This document shows positions 1-9,238 of a DNA stretch of 14,965 bases, one piece after another. The position numbers and the translations under genes were made by a program. Position 1 is the stretch's first letter. Each line of letters starts with the position of its first letter. Below the pieces are notes generated by a model. That model was not told the origin of the DNA, did not search any database, and worked only from the letters and a program-made list of their open reading frames with translations. Source of the stretch: Paraglomus occultum (Eukaryota; Glomeromycota; Glomeromycetes; Paraglomerales; Paraglomeraceae); NCBI GenBank assembly GCA_910592205.1, contig CAJVPJ010000890.1, forward strand, positions 1-14,965, written 5' to 3'.

Positions 1-1287
1 AACAAACATTACATACGTGATATATTTTGCCTACCCCGTGTTAATTACGTGATAAATTTCAAGTCACGAGCGTTTCATCATCAGCCCGTTTCAGCTTCAG
101 CCCCCACAATAATTAATTTACTGTCTCACATGTAGATTAAGACGTTAAATTTGATGTTAGAAGTTACTCAAATGGGTTTTTTGAATATCTATTGCGCGAC
201 ATTTAATAAAGTTTTTCTTTGATTATTACTTAGAGGAAAAAAATTAAAATTTCCGCTAATCTTCGATTATGATTTTTGAAAGTCAGTGATTCGAGACATG
301 TCCTCACTTTTCGTTAGCAACAACCTGTTTATTTTTAGACAAACTAATAATTTTTTAACTATCTAATACATACTCTCATTAAAACAAATCAAAAATTTGG
401 ATATTTATTAGATGCTTAGTTTACAAGAATACGATATCATTTCAGAACCACTTTATTGAGCCCAACATCATTCGTCATTCAATTATAATACTAACACAAC
501 GTATTGTTATCATATGAAGCATTCTTCAATTATCTGATAGAGACACTCTATTAAGCAACATGAAAGAATACAAAAATTCTCGCATAGTGATAAATAAAGG
601 AAAATAAAGAATAAGTTGAAATAAGCATACATTTACGCGTGAAAAAATTATAGTGACGTCGTTATACAACATTTAATAGTAGGTATTTGCTAAATTTAGC
701 AATAGAGGTAGAGGGAGAGTGATTTGCCTCCAAGTGTTAGAGGAGGTATCATAATTAGTTTTACCTGGTCATTATTAACTAGTCATGGATGATATTTTAT
801 ATAGATTTTGTTCAAATAAAGAAATTGCTATTTTTCTAATTTGCTCCTTTACCAAATTTAGTAATTAAATCTGGTAACGATAAGGAACACACATAATAGT
901 TTCGCAGTAGGCACATCATCTAACAACCAATAAGCGACATTTAATCAACATTGTTTATGTGAGAAATTAAATGTGCTTATTTCGAACGGTGAATCGGGCT
1001 GAATTTTGCCACGGCCAGAACATGATCATCATCAACTATCTTCTAAACGTTTACTCCCTTATTATTATGGCATCCGCCATGTGTGAACCGTAGCCAAGCA
1101 GATCGGGTTGATATCTTCTAACGGCAACGTGAAATCGACTATTGCAAAAAGATATTCAAAAGCAGATTGCCTGGACTTCATATCATCCTGAGTCACCCTA
1201 GCACTGGGGAAATGCTTTAATGCGCAAGGTAGTGAGTGATTCGGCATAAAACACTCTATTTATCGAACTCCGTAGAGGACAATCTGA
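1..1287. other. AT-rich non-coding flank, nothing recognised
   Basis: I see no reading frame with convincing codon structure, no tRNA or rRNA, and no repeat longer than simple A/T runs. The one open frame near the right end (minus strand, 1065-1247) has no domain-like features and runs into the left edge of the decayed gene that follows. A small GA-rich patch (around 707-746) is the only compositional break. Confidence 0.5.
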
Positions 1288-1664
1288 CACACCAATGAAC
1301 TTATACATTCGATCTCCAGGCAATACGAAAGGTTTTTTGACAAAGTCACTACTTTGTCCGAAAGTGTCAAGGCAGTCGACATGAAATCCAATTTAACGAA
1401 TTGACCTCTGGAGTTACTGCTGAGACAGCAGTTATTCGTCTGCTTTGCAAAATTAGTGATAGGCTTCGCAATAGAGTTGGTGGAGCGACATGGATGTACT
1501 ACAGCCCATCCTTGTCATCGACAAGACAAATAGGCTCGATCAGTTGGGTGAAGTGTTGTCTGATTCCGGTTCAGTGGATGATGCTGAATACAAAACAGGA
1601 ACAAAAGTTTCACGTCCTCCGACTCATTCTTTGTGTAAACTGGATCCGAACATGATTTCTCTCT

Positions 1665-1722
1665 GTACGTTGCCATATTTTTTTTTCTTCTTATGCCGTA
1701 TTTATACTCCATATGTCGTCAG
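1665..1722 (+). other. Putative intron in the decayed gene
   Basis: A GTACGT donor, a T-rich tract (1678-1690) and a GTCAG acceptor bound 58 bases that separate two coding-like segments. Removing it does not restore the frame (58 is not a multiple of three, and the flanking segments share a frame without removal), so either a one-base indel lies nearby or the boundaries differ. Confidence 0.35.
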
Positions 1723-1777
1723 CGATCTGTCCAAAGAGGATGCTGAAGAACTTTTCGAAAGCATGTACTTATACAAT

Positions 1778-1840
1778 GTGAGTCACTTGAATCTTCTTTA
1801 CAACCTCATATATTACCGATGCTTATATGATCTGGAGCAG
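1778..1840 (+). other. Putative intron in the decayed gene
   Basis: A near-consensus donor, AAT|GTGAGT, and a GAGCAG acceptor bound 63 bases. The next coding-like segment begins at 1843 in a frame that needs one base carried over, which the donor does not supply, so the junction is broken in its present form. Confidence 0.35.
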
Positions 1841-1947
1841 ATGAACCTTCCGTCCGCGAAGAGCTCACAGGGCTGTTTCACGCATTCATAGAATTACGGA
1901 CACTCGCATGTTTCTTATCAAACAATATGTCGATACTCAATTCGAAG

Positions 1948-2069
1948 GTATGTTAGCAAATTTCTCTACCTTTTCTATAAAAAGTGCAATTCACTGACTC
2001 TAATGATCTGGAACCTGATTCATAGGTCGCTCATTTTACTATTATTTAAGCGCTTATGATTAATTACAG
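1948..2069 (+). other. Putative intron in the decayed gene
   Basis: A strong fungal donor, AAG|GTATGT, closes the segment ending at 1947, and the acceptor AATTACAG ends at 2069. The 122-base gap contains stops in the flanking frame. The next segment is open from 2071, one base off the phase the donor predicts. Confidence 0.4.
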
Positions 2070-2406
2070 ACCAGGTCTTTATCCTGAGTCTCTTAAGTCT
2101 GCTCCAGCTTGGCAACGGGATGACTTCATTAAAGTCATGCGATTGAATGCGGAATCAAGGATTTGATAAGCGAGATTGGCGAAAAAACTTTCGTCCCTTG
2201 TTCACTACAACTTTCTGCATCGCCGACAAACTCCCGTATACACCTTTGATATGGTCAACCCACCAAATGTCCAATTCTGACCCCAATGAATCAGCCGGCA
2301 TTGTGCGTGATGAAAGATTTCTTGACGAAGAAGCTTAGTGTTAGCTAGTGATATCATAATTATTCTCCAAATTTTCACGCTTGTAACGTTTTCAATTACC
2401 ATTATT

Positions 2407-2412
2407 AATAAA
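2407..2412 (+). terminator. AATAAA poly(A) signal-like hexamer
   Basis: A canonical AATAAA lies about 70 bases after the last stop of the decayed gene, the usual distance for a 3' end. In AT-rich DNA this hexamer also occurs by chance, so it supports the gene end only weakly. Confidence 0.35.
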
Positions 2413-3090
2413 TAACGATGTCATATCGATACGTTCACTTTGTCTGGTTTTGTTGCGGCACGTCCCATACGAGTATTTGACACGTAAATAAATCAAATTG
2501 TCTGTCAAAATCGTGAGTACATAAACTTTTGATTCTTTATTGTAAATAAACGAGTAGTTCTTTGTACATGAATCCCCTGGTCCCGTGTGGCATTTCTAAG
2601 ATGCCTATTCCTTGACCTTTGTTTTAACAACCTATTCTTAGAATTGCCCGCGCAACGTATAATTAATTGTTTTACTAGACACGCGTGGTATTATTTATTT
2701 ACTTTTGGAGACCTCGGCTCGGTAGACTATCGCTATTGGAACCGTAGCATTTTGTCTCGAGAACAAATACTTGTCTAGGATTAGCATTATTTATTGACCG
2801 TAAGTGAGAAAGTCTGGAATTTAGAATCAAAAGAGAGAATAATTTAGTATTAATTTTTTAATTTAACTCCAATATGAGTGGAAAAGGTAAATTGCTCAGA
2901 GCTACGTTATTTATTCACTACGAGTGGCAGACCCGGAGATAATTTCCTTCGGCGGATTTTGGCCCAGACGGTTTATAGTATAGTGAAAAACGACGGCTTT
3001 AGTGCTAATCGCCTGTTTCTGCAAGTCAAATGCCTGCCGTTTGACATATGTAATATATATCGATATTGCGTACATGCATAAATGGTATAA
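2413..3090. other. AT-rich non-coding DNA
   Basis: Two 63-67 codon open frames on the plus strand (2587-2778 and 2878-3081) start at GTG, have no domain-like content and no splice or promoter context. I treat them as chance openings and see nothing else here. Confidence 0.45.
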
Positions 3091-3103
3091 TCACGTGGTA
3101 TAG

Positions 3104-3225
3104 GTAACTATAAGGAACGAGAATTTAGTGTAGTGACTATAAACAAATGTGATTGTATAAAGGCCTTTTTAATGTTTAATCCAAGTGACTATAGGAACAA
3201 TAAGATTAAAAAAAAGGTGACTATA
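3104..3225 (+). repeat. Cluster of four GTRACTATA motifs
   Basis: The nonamer GTRACTATA occurs at 3104, 3133, 3185 and 3217, always on the same strand, with spacings of 29, 52 and 32 bases. The similarity extends beyond the core: copies read GTAACTATAAGGAAC, GTGACTATAAACAAA, GTGACTATAGGAACA and GTGACTATAAGAT. Further GACTAT cores lie at about 3272 and 3294, and a near-copy GTGACTATGAAC lies at 10347. This may be a diverged minisatellite or a cluster of protein-binding sites. No gene starts nearby, so no target can be named. Confidence 0.55.
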
Positions 3226-6200
3226 AGATGAGCCTGATTTTATTATGAACTCATTCCACTATTTACGGCAGACTATATTAATATTAAACGAACGGACTAT
3301 TATTAAAATTATTATATTAATCCAGGGACTGATATAGATTTTATAGCTGGAGTGTATTCAGCGACTTGTTGACAGGTTTGTCCAAACTTAAAAACACGGT
3401 TTACGACAGCATCAAGTGTGAGCCTTACCGCAACGACGAAGTAGTTTATTAAACTATCAGACAATGCTTAAATAGACGTTTGTTTTAAGGCGGAGAACGT
3501 TAGAATTTATTAATTTTATTTCCGCATTTATGTATTACGGTGTTTTAGTAACCAAGTCACATACTATGCTACAGAAACAAGAACATACTGTGTGTTGACA
3601 TACTGAGGTGCTTGAAAGCTTTGACCACTTCATGTCTGGGCTTTTATGCGTGTGGCTTATGTGGAAAAGATAGAGATAAACGATTCATTGAATGACTTCT
3701 TTACTTTGAACTTAGATTAAATCAAATTTATATTAGAAGAAAGCGAAATTACGTGTATAACAATACGTTACGATTAAGTCTGCAAACATACGAATTAGAT
3801 GTGACAATTGACATTATAACCAATCGATGGTCAGCGATCTTTTCCAAAATATCAAATACTAAGAGCAAGCTTTTAATCAAGGGTTGAATAGATAAAAATT
3901 TGAACAGAATTAGAGTTAGATTTAAACTAAAAGATAGAGCTAAGTCAAACTAAATTGCAAAAAGACCGAATATCTTGATGGGAAACGGAAGACAATCTAA
4001 AGTGAAGGCTTATGCTCCAAGCCTGTTGCCTTCAAGATCTTATATAGAAAAACGTATTGTGTGCTATAAACACACGAAACAAGGAGAGAGACGTTGGTTT
4101 GTGGCGTTTTTTCTCTCTTACTGTGTTGTTGTAAACAATAGAGTGATTAAAATCAAGACTGGAAAAAATTTTTTTGATGCAGCAACCAAAGTCTTTGTTA
4201 CCCTGACAATGTAAGATACACTGTTGTCTATTTCATAATTGTTCCTTTTAATAAGATGCAAAAAATAAAACTGCACGAATATGAAGACGACAGATGACCT
4301 TAAAATCAGGTCCGTTAATGATTTACCAGTAATTGTTCGTAAGCAGCGTATATTCTAATCGCGTTCTCTATTTATGGAAGGTAATTGAGTAATCGTTCGA
4401 TCGTGCAGAAAGTTCTACAGACTTCAAATGTCAACGATACTCGAGAACAAATATCCGTTTTGAAATTTGCAATACAAATGTAATGCAATGCATTCTTGAA
4501 TATAAGATTATTTTTAATTCTACGATCGTATATGTATTCGGATTTGGATAGTGAACCGTACAACAAGATTTTTTAAAGTTGATCTTGCATAAAAAATTCA
4601 ATGCTATTATATTCACAAGAACAATTTTTCCATTTTTCATTCATGATTATGCATAGACATACTTTAAACTAATAATTGTCCTTTATTCGCAAACTAGTAC
4701 ATATCAGTCAGTTTTATTGAATGTGGCTTTGTTTGCATTACACAAAGTCAGGAGATAAACGATAGAGTCTATAAACATGTATCAGATAATGAGCTCGAGC
4801 TCTACCAATCATTGAAAGATTACTTAACTGATAAAGGTATTCGGTCTATATTAAAAGTTTGCCAAGTTATGCAACTATATTGAAATTGATTAAATGAACC
4901 ACTACACTTGCTTGATGAGTTATGGGAACAGTCGGCTACATTGATAACGCGTTCGGATTTACTTATCAACCGAAAGTTTTTATTTTATAGAACATAATCA
5001 AAGCCGCTTTTTTATAATTATTGTTACATTGTTTGTTACGTTCGTTTATTATCGCTCTTTGTTGCCGGCTTATTATTATGCATTATTAATGTTCTCGCAG
5101 CTGATAAGAACGATCTGGTCCTATGAATAAAAATAAATATGGCGATTTCGAAACTGCAGCTGGTGACTGTACCTAGAAAAGATACAGACAATACACCCAA
5201 TTATCACAAAGAATTTAAATGTTGGGACAAATAAAATACGTTCTCGGCTGTTCTGCGAGGAAGCGAACGTATGCGTAATATGTGTATTTACGTTTAACAG
5301 AGAATCAACACCGTGATGTCATTAAAACTTTAACTCATGTCTCGTAAAAATTTTACAATTAGTTTCATATTGGCTTTGTTCATCAATAATAAATAATTAT
5401 GCAACTCCAAGTTTATTTTGTATGTTCTTTTTTGGATATATTAAAAAGAAACCAATGAAGAAAATTCTGAGAACTAATGAGCAAGGAGAAGGAACATGAC
5501 TTACAAATACAGCGAATAAATGCAGCGATATAATCGCTGATATACAGTACATGTAAATAAAGCAATTTTAAGGAATGTGTTATTTTTGACATCGGGGCAT
5601 TGATTATGCGCTGGTGTTCTTTGCTATTTCCTAGCATAGTAACCGAATATGTGATGACAGTGAATTTCAAATTGTGACATGTTAGTTTTTATGAGATACA
5701 TGTAACTATCAACTATATTAGCCAATGTCTGAGCGTGAGTGTGCATTTTTAGACGAGTTGTCTTGCATTTTGTTTGTATGCTTATATTTCTTTGTTCTCT
5801 TTTCTCTGCGTTTTTTTTCCTATTATCGCTGACGACTATTTTTGTACGTTCACAATTGCATTTAGTATATTCAATCCTTTAGAAGTATACTTCGATGACA
5901 AAGCGCATCTTGTCGAAAGTCTCTTGTCTTTTGGATTTACTCCTGAATTTCATTCAAAGAACAAGTGGTATTTGATCGAACATTGTTAAGTCACACTTCT
6001 CGTATGCACATAAATTATAAACTATAACTACAATGGTATACAAGTAAACTTACCAACCAAGTATATACTTAGAATTAGTTTATTTGTTGGCTGTATATAT
6101 AGTTCGAATATACGTATGGATAATGGTAAATGCAGTTCGCGATACTAAACAATGCCCATGAACAAAAGGTCGAATATATTTGGTATACTTGCAATCCATA

Positions 6201-7187
6201 AATATAAGGAGCGGTTAATTAGGAAATGATAGGTTTGATGTGATGTAATAACATAATGGTAATATCGACCCATGGATTTGGTTTAATTGCATTACATTTT
6301 TTTGTCATTTATATGTTGAGTGACGCAATCACGGCTAAACTAAGGAAAGAGAGAGGAGAGTATATTGATGTGGCAGGGAGTATCCATAATACTCTTAGAT
6401 CTTCATTATTATCACGTTAATTAAACCAACAATACATCATTCTTTGTATCCCTCTTCGTGCTTGCTCATCCCCTTTCAATTCAGTCAATCACAACGAAAA
6501 TTCAAGTATTTCTCCCATTACCCCCCATACTAACGTCTTTTAAGGAAGAATATGTGCTATTGTTGCTGACTCTTAGACGTGGGAAACACATTCCTCAGTC
6601 ACATTTGTGTCATGGGACTTACATTGACCTTTGAATTAGAAATTTGAACCAAACTTTAAAGACGGGCAGAAAGTGTAAAATATGAATGTAATAAAAATAA
6701 CACCCATACATAACTAGTATATACTATTAAAGTTGTCTTACGTTCCATTCTACCCTGTTATGTTCAGTCCACTATTTCGTTTCACTCTTTATTTCTCTAC
6801 TTTTTAGCAGTTCCATTCATTCATTCAAACCAAATACATCACTTTATCTGCGCAAAATTATTAATTCGGCATTGAAGGATGTTGGTTTACAAATCGATTG
6901 ATGAGCGGTTTGCTAATTTTCCATTCTGATAAAGTTTATAATCTGCACGAAAATGGAGAAGAAAAGAATCCGATCAAGTATTAAATGCAGTATTTATAGA
7001 GCCTACATTATAAAAGTTATACATTAGTATATATTCAAGACTGCCGTTACCAAGTAAGATTATCTGTCAGTTATTTATAGCTCAATAGCGTACTGATATT
7101 TAACATTGCATAATCATATTACAAATACATTCGGAAACCCAAATTTTAAGAAAACACCCCTCATTCAGCCAACTCGCTTTTGCATTT
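3226..7187. other. Long AT-rich intergenic stretch
   Basis: About 4 kb with no gene I can support. Short open pieces occur, for example about 3330-3451 (plus, containing SDLLTGLSKLKNTVYDSIKC) and an ATG-started 78-residue frame at 3978-4214, but neither has a recognisable domain, splice context or clear codon bias. A perfect 12-base palindrome lies at 4791-4802. An exact match to the Ste11 TR-box consensus lies at 5788-5797. No transposon ends, tRNA or CRISPR-like arrays are visible. Confidence 0.5.
4791..4802. repeat. 12-base perfect palindrome GAGCTCGAGCTC
   Basis: Two overlapping SacI-type hexamers around a central CGAG-type junction give a perfect 12-base palindrome in an otherwise AT-rich context. 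It could be a dimeric-protein site or chance. No gene is close enough to suggest a role. Confidence 0.4.
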
Positions 7188-7441
7188 ATGGCGCGAGCTA
7201 CTAGAAAAGGACGAGAAGAGCTGGTTGACCGCAGAATTTCAAATGAGACATCGAGCCAAGAGAGTAAAACCGATGTCGTTCGAACAGGGAGAAATGGTTT
7301 GACGTTTTGTCAAGTTTTATGCGGATAAAACGTCAATTAGAATGTAAGTCTTAGTTTAGGCATCTACTGCTATATTAAGTGAAAGAATACCGATTAGAAG
7401 TGAAACGGTATGAGGACCATTTTGAAGGATACAGTGATAAG
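7188..7441 (+). pseudogene. Two-exon gene fragment, possibly Myb/SANT-like
   Basis: An ATG at 7188 opens a 46-codon basic frame starting MARATRKGREELVDRRISNE and stopping at 7326-7328. In a second frame the same region reads REKWFDVLSSFMRIKRQLE and runs to 7343, where a GTAAGT donor follows. After 36 bases ending in TTAAG, the segment KEYRLEVKRYEDHFEGYSDK (7380-7441) follows in the matching phase, and it ends exactly at an AAG|GTATGT donor. So the second and third pieces join correctly, while the first needs a frameshift near 7270-7290. The Cys-Arg-x-x-x-x-Lys-Trp pattern just before the F-D-V-L helix resembles the last helix of Myb/SANT-like (trihelix) DNA-binding domains; this is a weak resemblance, not an identification. 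The 36-base intron is unusually short and no next exon is found, so I read this as a stranded or decayed 5' fragment. Confidence 0.4.
7299..7336. repeat. Inverted repeat TTGACGTTTT / AAAACGTCAA
   Basis: Perfect 10-base arms at 7299-7308 and 7327-7336 with an 18-base spacer. Each arm holds TGACGT, the half-site of CREB/ATF bZIP factors. The left arm also overlaps a small hairpin, TTGAC-GTTTT-GTCAA. It lies inside the coding-like fragment, so it may be a coding coincidence; otherwise it is a candidate bZIP-binding or structural site about 750 bases upstream of the HMG gene. Confidence 0.4.
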
Positions 7442-7926
7442 GTATGTCCCCCAAAATTACGACTTAATCGTTAATAAATAAAATGTATTGAAAAAAGTAT
7501 ATTCGTTACATAATTTGTATTTGGTATTACATAAACAAAAATGAAATATTACAGCCACACACACAGACATATAAATAATACCGCATTAATGATATACCAA
7601 ATAAATTTATATACACATGTACTTCGTTACCTGTATATCAAAGTGCATACATTTTAATTTAAAATTATACTCGTAGATATTCATTCAATATGCTGTGCAC
7701 CTTGGGCGGAGTATCGCAGTAGAAGGAGGGCTTTTGTACACATGTTACCTGAGAATGCTAAATGCGGGTCTTTTTATCAATCTGCATCTTCTATTGTTGC
7801 AAGCGTCGCATATATAACACACCCCAATCGGTATCATTGCCAACATATCAACGAAAGCACCCTCTTTACTTCACTCACTCTATCCCCTCACTCTGCATTC
7901 ATAAGGTTTTGTACAACTTTCTTTAA
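7442..7926 (+). promoter_or_regulatory. Distal upstream region of the HMG gene
   Basis: AT-rich up to about 7670, with a short CA run at 7557-7566, then a pyrimidine-rich stretch on the plus strand (about 7858-7893) just before the TATA-like box. A second TATA-like element, CATATATAAC, lies near 7808. A 63-codon open frame (7742-7933) spans this region and the TATA box and has no recognisable content, so I treat it as chance. Confidence 0.4.
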
Positions 7927-7934
7927 TATATAAA
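7927..7934 (+). promoter_or_regulatory. TATATAAA, probable TATA box of the HMG gene
   Basis: A canonical TATATAAA stands 155 bases upstream of the HMG-gene ATG and follows a pyrimidine-rich block, a common fungal promoter layout. It would give a 5' leader of roughly 100-130 bases. No intron is obvious in that leader. Confidence 0.5.
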
Positions 7935-7958
7935 TTCAATCATCCCCATCTCTTGAAA

Positions 7959-7968
7959 TTCTTTGTCT
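7959..7968 (+). promoter_or_regulatory. TTCTTTGTCT, Ste11 TR-box-like site
   Basis: This matches nine of ten positions of TTCTTTGTTY, the TR box bound by the fission-yeast HMG protein Ste11, which activates its own gene. It sits about 25 bases after the TATA-like box, near the likely transcription start. Self-binding by the HMG protein encoded downstream is an inference; the core CTTTG is common in T-rich fungal promoters. Confidence 0.3.
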
Positions 7969-8088
7969 CAAGACGTCAACACAAACAACAAACGAACCAT
8001 TGCCACTTTTCCCCTTTCTTTACTTACTGTTACTTCAATATTAATCCACCGCAGGCTGTTCCCTTAATCTAATATATAATCTAATACA

Positions 8089-9234
8089 ATGAACAACAAC
8101 GATAATAGCGTTAAAGTACATCGTGCATCCACACAAACGAGGACATCTGAACAGAGGGCTCCAACATTCGAATATATTCCTCATGACCAACTCCTCTCGC
8201 TATTCCAACAGAAAAAGGGAACACAGTACTTTATCCCCGAAGGATTCGAACCGGTTCTGATCCCAAGCGGAACTCAAGTACAGCCGGTGGCGAACCTTAT
8301 CGTTCATGGCCGACAAGCTCAACGACAACAGCAACAGCAACAGCAACAACAGCTGCAAAAGCGTGAAGTAGTTCAGGCGGTAGCATTACCAACAACTTCC
8401 CAATCGTCATTATCTTCTTCTCAATCATCAGCATCTGATGTACCCCGATTCCCTTCCTTGGTCTTGACCCGTCCCCAAGGGCCGGCTCCAAGGGGTGGGT
8501 CAAATACGGCCAAGACAACCAAACCAAAGAAACCGCCGAGACCACCGAATGCTTTTATCCTTTATCGAAGAAGCAAACAGCCTCAAATTGTCGCAGCGAA
8601 CGAAGGTATCTCTAATAACGAAGTATCAAAGCAAATAGGGGAAATGTGGCACAAGGAACCTCTCGAGGAAAAACTCAAGTACCAGCGCCTGGCCGACGAA
8701 GCGAAAATGGAACACATGAAGAAATATCCGGAGTACAAATATCGACCACGACGACCGCATGAGAAGCGCCGCCGAACCAAGCGCACACCGGCGCCGACTA
8801 CGGATAATAATACGACTACAACTAATAATGACTCTTCCGCAACTCGAAGAGCTTCGATAGACACAGTGGCCACGGTAGATAGTACCGAGTATGACTCCCG
8901 ACGAGGTTCACTTGCATCCATTGACGAGACCATGGCAATGTTTGATATGGAACCGATATTCGAAACTGCTCCGGTGGCAGTTTCGACTTCGGAATCTCCC
9001 GAGTATGTTTGTGTTGAGACCGCTTTTGACATAGGAAATTTGTCGATGGTGGAGGGTGTTACTCCCGAAAGTGAGATGATCGCAGCGTACGAGTACTTTG
9101 ATTTTGGTTATAACGGCAGTCAGCCGAATGAATTTGGGTATTATGGATTTGATGAGTCGGATTTTGGATTGTTTCCCTCGGTCAATGAGCATCTGTTAAG
9201 TGAACAGTTGCCTTTGGCCACATATGACAGTTAA
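8089..9234 (+). CDS. MATA/Ste11-type HMG-box transcription factor
   Basis: Encodes a 381-residue, probably nuclear, sequence-specific DNA-binding protein. The HMG box spans about residues 149-221. It carries family hallmarks RPPNAFILYR at the start, SNNEVSKQIGEMW in helix 2, and YPEYKYRPRRP at the end, the MATA_HMG pattern of fungal mating regulators (MAT1-2-1, Ste11 and their many Glomeromycotina relatives). Basic stretches flank the box (KPKK at 145-148 and the Arg/Lys-rich segment 219-232) and are likely nuclear-import signals. The N-terminus has a hydrophobic segment, EYIPHDQLLSLF, then a nine-Gln run (80-88) and a Ser-rich stretch. After the box come an Asn/Thr-rich linker (239-250) and an acidic, Phe/Tyr-rich tail (about 278-381) that looks like an activation domain. 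Two RRxS motifs (Ser256, Ser274) fit PKA consensus. The start is the first ATG after an in-frame TAA at 8077-8079, with A at -3. There is no intron, even in the box, unlike classical MAT1-2-1. G+C is clearly above the flanks. Whether it controls mating cannot be told from sequence. Confidence 0.93.
   Translation: MNNNDNSVKVHRASTQTRTSEQRAPTFEYIPHDQLLSLFQQKKGTQYFIPEGFEPVLIPSGTQVQPVANLIVHGRQAQRQQQQQQQQQLQKREVVQAVALPTTSQSSLSSSQSSASDVPRFPSLVLTRPQGPAPRGGSNTAKTTKPKKPPRPPNAFILYRRSKQPQIVAANEGISNNEVSKQIGEMWHKEPLEEKLKYQRLADEAKMEHMKKYPEYKYRPRRPHEKRRRTKRTPAPTTDNNTTTTNNDSSATRRASIDTVATVDSTEYDSRRGSLASIDETMAMFDMEPIFETAPVAVSTSESPEYVCVETAFDIGNLSMVEGVTPESEMIAAYEYFDFGYNGSQPNEFGYYGFDESDFGLFPSVNEHLLSEQLPLATYDS
8326..8352 (+). 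repeat. CAA/CAG run coding for nine glutamines
   Basis: Nine consecutive Gln codons with alternating CAA and CAG, close to a tandem CAACAG hexamer. The mixed codons make slippage less likely than in a pure CAG run. Such runs often vary in length between strains of a species. It lies between the N-terminal segment and the HMG box, in a region likely to be disordered. Confidence 0.85.
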
Positions 9235-9238
9235 TCTA

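Larger units (their letters stand above)
1288..2338 (+). pseudogene. Decayed intron-bearing protein gene, product not recognised
   Basis: I do not recognise the product. What can be seen is a series of protein-like segments on one strand that fall in different frames. The first (1288-1401) contains RQYERFFDKVTTLSESVKAV. The next (about 1392-1490) contains ETAVIRLLCKISDRLRNRV, and the third (1490-1664) PILVIDKTNRLDQLGEVLSD. After an intron-like gap come DLSKEDAEELFESMYLYN (1724-1777), then VREELTGLFHAFIELRTLAC (within 1843-1947), then PAWQRDDFIKVMRLNAE (within 2071-2151), and an acidic tail NESAGIVRDERFLDEEA ending at TAA/TAG 2336-2338. Splice-like signals separate several pieces (1665-1722, 1778-1840, 1948-2069), but the phases do not match across any of them. 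The breaks look like one-base indels near 1394, 1488 and 2150 rather than stop substitutions inside segments. The inferred protein is helical and charged, probably cytosolic or nuclear, and over 300 residues. It could instead be a real gene whose introns I have misplaced, or a sequence with base-calling errors. Confidence 0.5.

Noticed and set aside
1339-1358. Hairpin GACAAAGT-CACT-ACTTTGTC
   Set aside because: It falls inside a protein-like segment of the decayed gene and is short; likely a coding coincidence.
3978-4214. ATG-started 78-residue frame with MGNG at its N-terminus
   Set aside because: It suggests myristoylation at first sight, but residue 6 is Gln, not Ser or Thr. No domain, no neighbour and a TATATA sequence inside it; chance remains the better explanation.
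7742-7933. 63-codon open frame upstream of the HMG gene, as an upstream ORF
   Set aside because: It starts before and ends within the TATA-like box, so it would not be in the HMG transcript.
8297-8545. 82-codon open frame on the minus strand inside the HMG gene
   Set aside because: Shadow of the Gln-rich and Ser-rich coding region; its Val/Ala run is simply the reverse of the CAA/CAG repeat.
8583-9032. 149-codon open frame on the minus strand
   Set aside because: It lies wholly inside the HMG-box gene on the opposite strand. The plus strand has a recognised domain; this frame has none.
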